From a virus, in IMG/VR virus record IMGVR_UViG_3300031217_000010, positions 1-29,999 of that record: a stretch of DNA of 29,999 nt. One strand, written 5' to 3'. The notes beneath the pieces were generated by a model. It did not search any database and was not told the DNA's origin. It worked only from the letters and a program-made list of their open reading frames with translations. Below are positions 5,430-13,800 of the stretch, piece by piece. Made by a program: the position numbers and the translations under genes. Position 1 is the first letter of the stretch. The number at the start of each line of letters is the position of its first letter.

Positions 5430-8405
5430 TTACCTGACCTTTGTGATTTTTAACTGAGTATAAACTTCACTTACTCCAAAGTTTGAAGCGAGACCAAAGC
5501 CTGATGTTGACTGAGTTCTGCTACATCGGTGTTGAATTTCAAACACCTTAGCTACACTAATATTTAGTACTCCTTTGAATGGCGAGTTTGTCGGCATTGC
5601 CACGGAACTACTAGCATCATCTCCTCTAGCAGTACCGCCAATAATGCTATCAACTGAGTCTGTAATATTTCTAACTTTTGTTTTATGAATGTTAACAAAA
5701 TAAGCAGGGCCATATCCCTCAATGGTGTATTTGCCCGAATCTAAAGTAAGTTGATTTGAAGATAGCGACAAGAAATAACAGTCTCCCTCTAGGGTATTTA
5801 TATCTCTAGTTCGCCACGCTCCTGATGTAAAGGTTCCCCCTGCGCTATCGTTTATCTTAACGTCTTTAACGTAGCAAGTAGGTTGATCAAGACCGTTAGG
5901 AAATACCATCGTTCTCTCGGTTTCTTTTATGTAGTCGGGTGCCATTTTCGTAATTGCGCAATGGTAGTTTCCGTCTACGTCAACATCGGAGCTGGCAATA
6001 TATGTCCTTACGTCAAAGCCAGTTGTCGTTACATTTTTTATCTCTGCATTTACGTTCCCAAAATCATCACTTGTGCATCTTACAGATGGAATCTTTGTTA
6101 AGGATAACCCTGGGTATGCTATAGAGGTGCTTCCTGTGGCAGACCTAGATACTCCGAAGGTTCCGACAATGGACTCTTCGCTAATGACGGCTGTTCCATT
6201 ATTCGTTACCCAAAAAGCAAAATCATTCTCCACGCTGCTAGAATCTGTGCGCCCCATTACCACTACACCTTGGGCTGAGTCTGACCAGCCTGCGATTGGT
6301 ACTTCAAGCCAAAAGGTCTGAGCCTCACCTGTACCAAAAACCGTACCACCAGTTACGGGGGAAGTTTGTACCGTTGAAACTGTCCTGTCGCTTCTCCCAA
6401 GTTCAATAAACGAGTCGCCCTTTGTAGCCAAGAAATGGAGATATGTGTTTGAGTTACTTGCTCTTAATAGCCTTCCCGTAGGGACAACTAGAGCGGTTTC
6501 CCCTCCGACTGTTAAACCATTAGGTAGACCGAGCTGAAACAAACTTCCTGTAGGTGTACCAGTTGTAAAAGTCCCTCTTATTTTCATATTAGAGCCACTT
6601 CTCATCCACTCGATTGCGACGAGGGAGGGGGTGCCTATACCTTGAAAGACTGGAGTATAGGACTCCCACTCCGAACTAGCATAAACATCTGTAGGGGCAA
6701 GAGGGTTAACCTTAAATTCGACGTCATCAATAGTCAACACTGCACCAATATTCTCAGTGATAACTTGAATACCATAACGCATTTCGGTACAAGTTTCTGG
6801 TATATTAAATACCAATTCAGTAGGCTTAACTGTTGCATTTGCTCTTAGTGGAGCAGAGGCTATAACCGCAGAATTAGTTACATCGTATACAATTAAATCT
6901 ACTTCATTATTGTTACCAGTGTATGTAGAGGAGATGTTAACTCCTGCTAATTGTCCACGCTCTTTGATATCTACAGCAAAGGCAGGAAAAGCGAAATAGT
7001 CCATAGATGAACCAGCTACTTGAGTGTATTTTATACTACGATCTCCTTTTAAAGGAGATACTTCTTCGTTAACAGGACTCGCAGAGGCAACTCCTCCACC
7101 AAGAAACGCTGCATCACTACCAGTGGTAGCATCAACAGCTTCTGTTTGTTCAAACCTCTCTACGTGGAATATATCAACTCCACCAACACCAGAACCTCCG
7201 ATTGAAATTAATTCAGCATCAACAACTTGGTACATTTGTTTTTCATCAGTTGCAAAGACAATTTGACCGTTTGAAGCACCAATAGCATAAACCTCTAAGT
7301 TTACTTTAGTATCTTGTTTTACATCACTTCTAATGGGCGTTTCTAAAGACGCGCCTTGTATCGTTTTACTTGTGAGTGTTTGCGAGTCGGTAGTTCCAAC
7401 AACGTCGCCAGTTACACCGTGAACTCCAGAAGTATCTCCCGTATGAGATGTTAGGTCTGCGTTAGTAGCTCTGGTATCAATATCAGTTTGAAGTTCATTT
7501 ACAGCTTCTTGCATATCAGTCGCAACTAAATTACCAGAAGGAACATTAGAAATAGCTGAAGCGTCATGAGCATCTACAGCATCCGACAAGTGATCAGATA
7601 ACCCAGAAGCAGCATCAGAAGCAACAGTTTCGGTTGTGTCTAGTCTTCCCTCAACTTCATCAATGGCACCTTGAACTTGAGTAGCAGCAAGTCCTGATGT
7701 TGTATTAACATACTCTATGGCTGACGCAGCATGAGCGTCCGTAGCATCGGTTATGTGAGCGTCTAGTTGTCCAGATGTAGCTCTGGTATCAATATCAGTT
7801 TGAAGTTCATTTAGAGCACCCTGAGCGTCTGTGGCAGCTAGGTTTCCTGAGGGGGTGTTTGTGATAGCGGAAGCTGCATGGGCGTCAGTTGCGTCAGCAA
7901 TATGGTCATCTATATCAGATTGGGCAGAATCTCCAGATCCTTGAGCAGCAGCAGCACTGTTAGCAACGTTATCAAGAGCAGCTTGAACATCAGTTCCAGC
8001 CACATTAGGATTTGTGTCATCAAAACTGATCTCTGAAGCGTCATCCTTGCCTGCGATAGCAGAAGCAACGTGAGTTCTAACTGCAGCAGCAGAGGGAAGT
8101 TCAGTATCAGTTCCTGCAACACTGATATCGGTAGTCAAAACTCCTGATTTTAGGTTGTCTACTTCTAGGTTAGACACTGTTGCAGTATCTGCGTCAATTG
8201 TAACTGAATTGTCTGCAGAACTTAGAGTTTTGTTACTTAGTGTTTGCGTTTGATCATTCGTGACAATCTCTCTTTCAGAGCCTTCAGTAAAAATCTTTTG
8301 TTTACTATCAGCAGAGTCGTTACGAATTTCACCTTCTTCTGTTGCAGCAGAAGTAGTAGGCTTTGTTATAACGCCTTTTGTGAATCTTTTCGATTTAATT
8401 GTCAT
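5430..8405 (-). CDS. large modular tail fibre protein
   Basis: 991 aa, ATG with GGAG about 6 nt upstream. Order of modules: an N-terminal virion-attachment-like segment (1-60); a QTLSNKT / NLEVDNLKSGVL / ASEI module (52-150) also seen in the 506-aa fibre; three repeats at about 168-213, 219-265 and 274-319, each with DAHxASAI, then SGNLxATD-x-Q-x-A-x-NELQTDIDTRA or a variant; a QTLTSKTIQG segment; an IVFATDEKQMYQV segment; and from about residue 585 a WESYTPVFQGIGT domain of a kind frequent in environmental phage fibres. The C-terminal half is beta-rich and probably contacts the receptor. No metal-binding or glycanase motif was seen. Confidence 0.88.
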   Translation of the reverse strand: MTIKSKRFTKGVITKPTTSAATEEGEIRNDSADSKQKIFTEGSEREIVTNDQTQTLSNKTLSSADNSVTIDADTATVSNLEVDNLKSGVLTTDISVAGTDTELPSAAAVRTHVASAIAGKDDASEISFDDTNPNVAGTDVQAALDNVANSAAAAQGSGDSAQSDIDDHIADATDAHAASAITNTPSGNLAATDAQGALNELQTDIDTRATSGQLDAHITDATDAHAASAIEYVNTTSGLAATQVQGAIDEVEGRLDTTETVASDAASGLSDHLSDAVDAHDASAISNVPSGNLVATDMQEAVNELQTDIDTRATNADLTSHTGDTSGVHGVTGDVVGTTDSQTLTSKTIQGASLETPIRSDVKQDTKVNLEVYAIGASNGQIVFATDEKQMYQVVDAELISIGGSGVGGVDIFHVERFEQTEAVDATTGSDAAFLGGGVASASPVNEEVSPLKGDRSIKYTQVAGSSMDYFAFPAFAVDIKERGQLAGVNISSTYTGNNNEVDLIVYDVTNSAVIASAPLRANATVKPTELVFNIPETCTEMRYGIQVITENIGAVLTIDDVEFKVNPLAPTDVYASSEWESYTPVFQGIGTPSLVAIEWMRSGSNMKIRGTFTTGTPTGSLFQLGLPNGLTVGGETALVVPTGRLLRASNSNTYLHFLATKGDSFIELGRSDRTVSTVQTSPVTGGTVFGTGEAQTFWLEVPIAGWSDSAQGVVVMGRTDSSSVENDFAFWVTNNGTAVISEESIVGTFGVSRSATGSTSIAYPGLSLTKIPSVRCTSDDFGNVNAEIKNVTTTGFDVRTYIASSDVDVDGNYHCAITKMAPDYIKETERTMVFPNGLDQPTCYVKDVKINDSAGGTFTSGAWRTRDINTLEGDCYFLSLSSNQLTLDSGKYTIEGYGPAYFVNIHKTKVRNITDSVDSIIGGTARGDDASSSVAMPTNSPFKGVLNISVAKVFEIQHRCSRTQSTSGFGLASNFGVSEVYTQLKITKVR
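7465..7501. repeat. 37-bp perfect direct repeat, copy 1 (partner 7777-7813)
   Basis: The 37 bases at 7465-7501, starting GTAGCTCTGGTATCAATATC on the plus strand, recur exactly at 7777-7813. The spacing is 312 bp (104 codons), so both copies are in frame and encode the NELQTDIDTRAT stretch of two fibre repeats. The identity at the base level, against diverged flanks, points to recent duplication or gene conversion. Confidence 0.9.
7777..7813. repeat. 37-bp perfect direct repeat, copy 2 (partner 7465-7501)
   Basis: Exact second copy of the repeat at 7465-7501 within the 991-aa fibre gene. In-frame recombination between the copies would remove or add 104 codons of the repeat region. Confidence 0.9.
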
Positions 8406-8416
8406 TTATTTCTCCG

Positions 8417-8887
8417 TTATAAATCTATTGTTTGGGCTTTAAAAAGTATCAATGATGAAACGTGATCAGTTAAGTCACTGGAAGTATATGTGAATTGCCC
8501 ACCTGAGGTTATATCTAGATTAACTCCAGTGTCATCACCAGTTGATTCGATACTAATTCTAAAATCAGCACCATTGAAATTTCCATATATTGGACCAGAT
8601 TCAGTAATAACGGAAGCTCCGCTATCAAAAGTTCTGATTACGAGATATTCAACATCTATATGTTGAACTTCACCTGTGTTAAATACTAATCCGGGGATGT
8701 TTTGAGGAGTTATAGAATTGTTTGCTAGGTTTGCTGCACTTATCAATATATCATTTGGTCCTAAGAAATTGGCAAGAGCCGCTGTTACACCTTCTGCCCA
8801 TGCTGTGGCGTCTTCTCCGTGACCGTTACCTTCACCTTGAACTGGATAATTATATGTAGTATTACCTATTTGTAACTTGATTGACAT
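8417..8887 (-). CDS. small virion protein sharing a C-terminal module with the 506-aa fibre
   Basis: 156 aa starting MSIKLQIGNTTYNYPVQGEG, followed by GEDATAWAEGVTAAL and FLGPNDILISAANLANN. This N-terminal pattern occurs in unnamed phage structural proteins. The C-terminus (GVNLDITSGGQFTYTSSDL, then HVSSLILFKAQTIDL) aligns with the end of the 506-aa protein. It is the first gene after the capsid-gene terminator and has its own candidate late promoter at 8905-8926; it is followed 11 nt later by the large fibre. Likely a fibre-tip, adaptor or neck component. Confidence 0.75.
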   Translation of the reverse strand: MSIKLQIGNTTYNYPVQGEGNGHGEDATAWAEGVTAALANFLGPNDILISAANLANNSITPQNIPGLVFNTGEVQHIDVEYLVIRTFDSGASVITESGPIYGNFNGADFRISIESTGDDTGVNLDITSGGQFTYTSSDLTDHVSSLILFKAQTIDL

Positions 8888-8904
8888 AGTGGACCTTTTA
8901 ATAT

Positions 8905-8926
8905 TCTCTAATACTAGTTGTTAAAT
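8905..8926 (-). promoter_or_regulatory. candidate late promoter, site A
   Basis: Minus-strand reading: ATTTAACAACTAG then TATTAGAGA. It differs from site B at a single base of 22. It sits 17 nt upstream of the ATG at 8887 and just downstream of the major-capsid terminator, a logical place to restart transcription. Its resemblance to a promoter rests on recurrence upstream of late genes, not on known consensus. Confidence 0.55.
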
Positions 8927-8934
8927 AATACGAA

Positions 8935-8961
8935 AAGAGGGGAACAGAACGCTCCCCTCTT
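8935..8961 (-). terminator. intrinsic terminator after the major capsid gene
   Basis: On the minus strand the 9-bp stem AAGAGGGGA / TCCCCTCTT encloses a 9-nt loop, ending in a short T-rich run (TCTTTTCGTATTATTT). It begins 26 nt past the capsid stop codon. Termination here would insulate the highly expressed capsid gene from the fibre genes. Confidence 0.75.
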
Positions 8962-8986
8962 GAACTTGAATACAGGACGTATTCTA

Positions 8987-10234
8987 TTATGATTTAATGA
9001 ATGTGAGTAGTACTGTTTTACCGGGACAACAGGTAAATAACGCTTGATCTGTGTACATTCTCATTTCGTAACCGTTAAAACCTTCCATTAACTTAAGGAA
9101 TTGACCGCCTAGACCCGGACGCTCATAAGTAACATCGGAAGAACCGATTCTCATGAAGTCTTTCTCACAGATCATGTAAGCATATCCTTCTTTACAGTAA
9201 ATAGTAGAGCTGATGCGGATAGTACCGTTTTGAGCAGTAAACTCAAGTTCTTTTGAACCGTTTTTTAGTTTAGAATCAGAGTATGAACTATCAAACTGTC
9301 TTTTAGCAACTTGCTCAGTAAGAAGGTTAGACCATGATTTAGGGTTACAAAGTAGAAGAACTTCTTCATCTGCAAGACCTTTTTCCATTGCTCTTGAGAT
9401 ACCAGATTCAACTTTAGCGAAAGAAAGAACAGCTTCGTTACCAGCAAAATCAGTACCAACTTCTACAACGTTACCTTTCCAGAGATTGTATGCAGAAGCA
9501 TCAATGTTGAAAAGTACACCAGTATTAGTGATGATTTTGTGAATACCAGCAAATTCGTTGTCTTTTGCACCTTTGTAAAAGATTACGTCAGTAGCAGCAA
9601 CTGAAAGAGTTGTTAGATCTGTCCCAACTGTAACGGTTTTAGCGTCAAAGTCGTAAGAAACAACAGCAACTTCACCTCTAAGAGCACCAGCAGCACTATA
9701 AATTTGAATTGGCATATTTTCAGTACCAGACCAAATTCCTGCAGCCCATTCGTGATCTTCGATTTTTATTACATCATCACCAGCACCTTGTACTGCTTCG
9801 ACTACACCAAGACCAACTTGACCGTACATAAGTTGTACTTCGAGTCTGCGAACGAATGATTTAAGCATATTTTCAACAATAAACTTAGTTTCTTGTACAA
9901 AAGCGCCTTTACTGTTGCTTGAACGAGAAGCGGCACCAACAGAAAGAAAAGATCTAAGGACCATTTCGTGACCTTTAATCTGGGCTCTTTTGTGAGTAGA
10001 AGCAACCGCTTGGTTAAGAGCAAAAGCTGTACCATCTTGTCCACCATAAGTGAAACCGTGCTCAAGACCTAAAGAAACAGGTTGAACGTAGTCAAGACCG
10101 TTTTGTTTCTCAGCTCCGATAAAAGCAATTGAGTTATAAAGTTTAACGCCTTCAGGAATGAGATCTACGATCTTATCAGCATAGATATCCTTAAAGTGTG
10201 CGTTAAGTGTTTGAAAATCGTTATTTTGTGGCAT
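8987..10234 (-). CDS. major capsid protein (HK97-fold type, by context)
   Basis: 415 aa, ATG preceded by TAGGAG. It lies directly after the scaffold gene, has its own candidate late promoter (10354-10375) and a strong terminator, and is of the usual size for a major head protein. The sequence is soluble and Ala/Val/Gly-rich with an N-terminal MPQNNDFQTLNAHFKDIYAD helix-like segment, a central region LRSFLSVGAASRSSNSKG that could be an extended loop, and later EEVLLLCNPKSWSNLLTEQV, a phrase typical of the P-domain of phage major capsid proteins. A number of very long shadow frames on the other strands reflect its codon bias. Cys residues near the C-terminus (FTCCPGKTVLL) are unusual. Confidence 0.85.
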   Translation of the reverse strand: MPQNNDFQTLNAHFKDIYADKIVDLIPEGVKLYNSIAFIGAEKQNGLDYVQPVSLGLEHGFTYGGQDGTAFALNQAVASTHKRAQIKGHEMVLRSFLSVGAASRSSNSKGAFVQETKFIVENMLKSFVRRLEVQLMYGQVGLGVVEAVQGAGDDVIKIEDHEWAAGIWSGTENMPIQIYSAAGALRGEVAVVSYDFDAKTVTVGTDLTTLSVAATDVIFYKGAKDNEFAGIHKIITNTGVLFNIDASAYNLWKGNVVEVGTDFAGNEAVLSFAKVESGISRAMEKGLADEEVLLLCNPKSWSNLLTEQVAKRQFDSSYSDSKLKNGSKELEFTAQNGTIRISSTIYCKEGYAYMICEKDFMRIGSSDVTYERPGLGGQFLKLMEGFNGYEMRMYTDQALFTCCPGKTVLLTFIKS

Positions 10235-10353
10235 TATTAATCTCCTAATAGATTTTTGTTTTAAAGTGTGTTATGATTAAATTGTCATATTCACATGAGG
10301 GTATCTAACAATCCATTAAGGGTATGTATGAATCCTAGTTATGTTTCAATAAC

Positions 10354-10375
10354 TCTCTAATGCTAGTTGTTAAAT
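10354..10375 (-). promoter_or_regulatory. candidate late promoter, site B (capsid gene)
   Basis: Minus-strand reading: ATTTAACAACTAG then CATTAGAGA; one base different from site A. It begins at the stop codon of the scaffold gene and lies about 120 nt upstream of the capsid ATG, leaving an A/T-rich 5' leader (10235-10353) with no gene in it. An extra promoter here would raise capsid dosage over scaffold and portal. Confidence 0.55.
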
Positions 10376-11379
10376 TATCGTCCTAAGTTCCTGAAAAAGT
10401 CAGAAGATCTAAGTTTTTCTTTTGAAGAATCTTCTGTTTTCGATACCTTAGCCGTTTCTTTTATTGTTTGCTTTGGGTTATTCTTTATAGAATCTACTCG
10501 ACTTTTACGAAGTCTTTCGATATTCTTTTTACCAATAACTTCCTCCATCATAGTTTCTGGTGCGTTGTCTAGGAAACTTCTCATCTCTGCTCTAATTTCT
10601 TTTTCTACTTCAGGTATAATATCTGCAACAGTGATTCCGCTTGCATCATATCCATTCTCTTCAGCATAATCCATAGCATGTAACAGTGCATCTGCAATCC
10701 TAGCCATAGTTTTTTGTGTCGGAGGTAAAGTACTGTTATCTTTTAATTCAGTAATGATTTCTTCTTCTAATTGCGCTCCAGCTTCTGCTATTTTTTCTTG
10801 TTCTTCTTTGTCTTGTTGAGTTTTCTCAATTTCTTGAAGACGTTTGCGTGCTTGAGATAGTTCGATTTCCATCTTTTCTTTCTCTAGTTGATCTGGGGTT
10901 TTTTTCATTTCTTCAATTCGATCTTCGATGAATCTTTCATTAAGATCTTCTGGATCTAGACCTAGCTCTTTTAATACTTCCCAAGGATTAGATTGTAGTC
11001 GGGCAATTTCATTTTCATACGTTTTTTTTAATTTTGCAGCTTCTTGGGCTGTGTGATTAAAAGCTGCTGATTTTTGAAGTTCTTGTCGGACGGCATCTTC
11101 ATCCGAAAGATCAATCTCTCTTTCAATTGTTTTACCATTAACTTTTAATTGGAACTTACGTACCATTGATTTAACTTCTTCTTCCGAAGCACCATCTTCA
11201 ATAGCCTCTGCCACTTCTTCTTGAAACTCTTCGGTAGTTTCTGCTTCAACTTCGGGTGAATCAACGATATCAGGTGAATCAACGATATTAGGTGAATCGT
11301 CAACAATTTCTAGATCTGTTGTTTCTTCTAAAACTTCCGTTACTTCTTCTGGTGCTGAATCTACTGCTTCATTCGACAT
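10375..11379 (-). CDS. capsid scaffold/assembly protein
   Basis: 334 aa, very acidic N-terminus (residues 1-70 mostly Glu, Asp, Val, Thr, with a near-repeated SPDIVDSPxV), then a long charged helical region rich in Glu, Lys, Gln and Arg (about 110-290, coiled-coil forming) and a basic C-terminus KEKLRSSDFFRNLGR. Position between portal and major capsid protein, acidity, helix content and basic C-terminal tail are the hallmarks of phage scaffolding proteins, which form an internal core and bind the capsid through the basic tail. RBS AGGAG lies upstream of ATG 11379. No protease motif seen. Confidence 0.85.
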   Translation of the reverse strand: MSNEAVDSAPEEVTEVLEETTDLEIVDDSPNIVDSPDIVDSPEVEAETTEEFQEEVAEAIEDGASEEEVKSMVRKFQLKVNGKTIEREIDLSDEDAVRQELQKSAAFNHTAQEAAKLKKTYENEIARLQSNPWEVLKELGLDPEDLNERFIEDRIEEMKKTPDQLEKEKMEIELSQARKRLQEIEKTQQDKEEQEKIAEAGAQLEEEIITELKDNSTLPPTQKTMARIADALLHAMDYAEENGYDASGITVADIIPEVEKEIRAEMRSFLDNAPETMMEEVIGKKNIERLRKSRVDSIKNNPKQTIKETAKVSKTEDSSKEKLRSSDFFRNLGR

Positions 11380-11416
11380 AATCTTCTCCTATGTTACAAT
11401 TTATATATGTAAACAT

Positions 11417-11441
11417 GTCTCAGCCGTTATTGGTATGAGAC
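11417..11441 (-). other. intergenic hairpin between small head gene and scaffold
   Basis: GTCTCA (11417-11422) pairs with TGAGAC (11436-11441); GCC and GGT continue the stem across one bulged A, giving about 9 bp around a GTTATT loop. There is no T-run on the minus strand, so it is more likely an mRNA processing or stability element than a terminator. It touches the stop codon of the 89-aa gene. Confidence 0.45.
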
Positions 11442-11710
11442 TAAAATGCTGTGTTGTCGTCTTCGAATTTTCTTTGTTCTCTTAATTTTTTTAGTTTTTT
11501 TAATATCCTCTCTTCTTTTTTTGTGTCACCATCTTCTGATGCTTGGATTGAGTCTTTCGCTAATTTCTTCATAACAGACGTCATTGTTTTATCTCTTAGT
11601 TTTTCCAAAGCTTTTTTCCGAGCTGTATTGGGACTTTTTAATGATTCAGAACCATCTACTTCAACAACATCACTATCTAAATACGTCTTTACTCTCTTTT
11701 TATCTTTCAT
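11441..11710 (-). CDS. small charged head-region protein
   Basis: 89 aa, Lys/Glu/Asp-rich, predicted helical, with a basic core (KKALEKLRDKTMTSVMKKLA and KKEERILKKLKKLREQRKF). It is coupled to the portal gene by a TAATG overlap and precedes the scaffold gene. Small charged proteins in this slot can be head-completion, portal-associated or scaffold-helper proteins; none is recognised by sequence. Confidence 0.7.
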   Translation of the reverse strand: MKDKKRVKTYLDSDVVEVDGSESLKSPNTARKKALEKLRDKTMTSVMKKLAKDSIQASEDGDTKKEERILKKLKKLREQRKFEDDNTAF

Positions 11711-13776
11711 TAACCTACCTTTGGTGGTTGTGCAACTCTAGGCATCCCTGAGGTATTAGATGCTTGTTGGGACTCTGCTCCGGGGTTTCCCATTGCAGGA
11801 GAGGGTGCTTGATTAGGTTGAGGTGCTGCTGCATTATTAGGATTGACAGGACTACCTCCAACTGGAGCTAGAGGTTGTTCTCCTATTATACTAAGAAGAT
11901 CTGGGTTAACTTGTCTCAACGCATCAACGTGCTCTTGGATATGAGCTAGTGCTCTTGTAACTAATTCGATGTCTAGTCGAGCATCGGGGTCAGCAAGTAC
12001 AATTTTATGCTCTCTAATGTGTAAAGCATGATCGTCGGTATCAATTGCAATAACATCACTACTATCATCAACCAGTCTTTCGTTTTCTGCTTTTATTAAT
12101 AACAGTTCGTCGTGTTGACCTTGGATCAAAGGTTCTAGTTTACCAGTATTAAGCACTGCGAAATATTCTTCTGGACTTTTTATTAGTCCCATTTGTAAAA
12201 GATTAGAAGCCATCTCTGCTCTACCGGCTGTCGTCTGGGAAAGAGGATTACCGGCATCAACCACAACTCTAGTGATACTATTAACATCATCTCCGACAAA
12301 TTCTTTCATCTTACTTCGATTAGATTTTCCTGCAATTTCGGCTATCCTAGGGACTTTTGCAAAATCCTGAATTAGCTTAATTAAGCCTGTACCGAGGTCT
12401 TCAATCAATTGGATATAAGATTGAGACAGACCTGAAAGAAACTGTAATGCTTGAGATTGAACTAATGCTAGTGCATTACCCGACCTCAGTGAAGCTTCAG
12501 GATTACCCCTTGCAACAGAGTTAACACCAGAAACCGTTTCCATTGCTCTCTCTATCATTTGTAGGAAGTTAAAGATTTCTCCGGGGGTCTGAGTTAAGTT
12601 TAATGAAGTAGGTGCACCTCCGTTTGGAGCCCCATCTACTGTGTTGTATTCGATAAAATTCATACCTTCTGCAACCTGAGAAACTTTAACGTCATTACCT
12701 CTTGGACTTAAAATACTTTGAACTCCGTGCGCATTTTGGTTAGTGAGAATTGTAGAATATAATGTATTTACTGCATCCTGCATTGGAAGTAAATCAAACA
12801 TTGAAGTATACCCATAAGGTGTACCTAATATGTCCGAAGGAGATATCCTATATATAGGCAGGTTTCTATAAGGCATGGGAGTATCCATAAGCGCGATATT
12901 AGTATCAACATAAAGAAGATACCTGCCCTCAGGAATGGACTCTGTTTTTTTATGAAAAAACTCATACACAGGAACTTCAACGGTATCATCGATATACGAC
13001 AACGTTGCGCGTATCCCACTTTGTTCTTGGTTTTTAGACTTTAGAGACATTATTTCTTCAGCTTTTTCTGGATATTTTGCCGCAATGTCGAATTTATTCT
13101 TAAACGTTCTAGTAAGAACCCAATCGTGGTTTTCTGCGCTTTCTTTTGTATTATCAAAAATAACATCATAAGGTGATAGGTTTTCAAACTCAACATCACC
13201 TTGATATACTGGGAATGGTTTTAGAATACGACCATTCTCGTCAAGAGGGTTATCGTCTTCATCATAGTCAACTATTAGTTCTTCATCAAAGTCTATTGTA
13301 TCGTATACTTCACCGCTAGTTGAGTTCCATTCCATTTTTATAAAACCCGAACCAAGAACGATAGCATACTCAACCGCTTTTTTAATAAACCTTTCTAGTC
13401 GTTTTTCTCTCATATAGTATTCTAGGATGCCATGAGCGAGGTATGTTTGAACTTGAGATTTATGGTCGATATTAGATGATCGTGCTTGGAAAGCTGGTCG
13501 AGTTGATGTCACCATAACTAACATATGTTGAGCTATATTTCTAAAGTGATTAACCGCAATATTTACATACTCACCTTGCTCTCCTCCGAAAGTTATTTGA
13601 TGTCCATCTCCACCATTATCAGTAAAATAGGCTCCATGATACGACATCCAGCTTCTTTTAATTTTTTCAAGGTATCTATTATGATATAGGTGATTAAACC
13701 AATTAGAACCTTTCTTTGATAAATATTCGACGGTTTTCTCTACTTTGTCTGCAGCAAAATATATTTCTGAACTCAT
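11710..13776 (-). CDS. portal protein
   Basis: 688 aa. It follows the large terminase directly and precedes scaffold and capsid, the standard portal position, and its size fits the long portals of podovirus-type phages. The N-terminal part holds NIAVNHFRNIAQHMLVMVTS and AVEYAIVLGSGFIKMEWN, the latter a typical portal phrase. The middle contains AVNTLYSTILTNQNAHGVQS and NSVARGNPEASLRSGNALAL, resembling the portal stem/clip region. The C-terminus is Pro/Asn/Gln-rich and disordered. Role: dodecameric DNA channel and docking site for terminase. RBS GGAG lies within a candidate late-promoter context (13781-13800). Confidence 0.85.
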   Translation of the reverse strand: MSSEIYFAADKVEKTVEYLSKKGSNWFNHLYHNRYLEKIKRSWMSYHGAYFTDNGGDGHQITFGGEQGEYVNIAVNHFRNIAQHMLVMVTSTRPAFQARSSNIDHKSQVQTYLAHGILEYYMREKRLERFIKKAVEYAIVLGSGFIKMEWNSTSGEVYDTIDFDEELIVDYDEDDNPLDENGRILKPFPVYQGDVEFENLSPYDVIFDNTKESAENHDWVLTRTFKNKFDIAAKYPEKAEEIMSLKSKNQEQSGIRATLSYIDDTVEVPVYEFFHKKTESIPEGRYLLYVDTNIALMDTPMPYRNLPIYRISPSDILGTPYGYTSMFDLLPMQDAVNTLYSTILTNQNAHGVQSILSPRGNDVKVSQVAEGMNFIEYNTVDGAPNGGAPTSLNLTQTPGEIFNFLQMIERAMETVSGVNSVARGNPEASLRSGNALALVQSQALQFLSGLSQSYIQLIEDLGTGLIKLIQDFAKVPRIAEIAGKSNRSKMKEFVGDDVNSITRVVVDAGNPLSQTTAGRAEMASNLLQMGLIKSPEEYFAVLNTGKLEPLIQGQHDELLLIKAENERLVDDSSDVIAIDTDDHALHIREHKIVLADPDARLDIELVTRALAHIQEHVDALRQVNPDLLSIIGEQPLAPVGGSPVNPNNAAAPQPNQAPSPAMGNPGAESQQASNTSGMPRVAQPPKVG

Positions 13777-13780
13777 ATTA

Positions 13781-13800
13781 TCTCCTGTTTCTAGTTGTTA
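13781..13800 (-). promoter_or_regulatory. candidate late promoter, site D (weaker match)
   Basis: Minus-strand reading TAACAACTAG then AAACAGGAGA; the first ten bases equal the core of sites A-C and the end resembles AGAGA but doubles as the portal ribosome site. It overlaps the TAA of the terminase gene. The transcript, if any, would start very close to the portal gene, so this may be a degenerate or coincidental copy. Confidence 0.35.
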
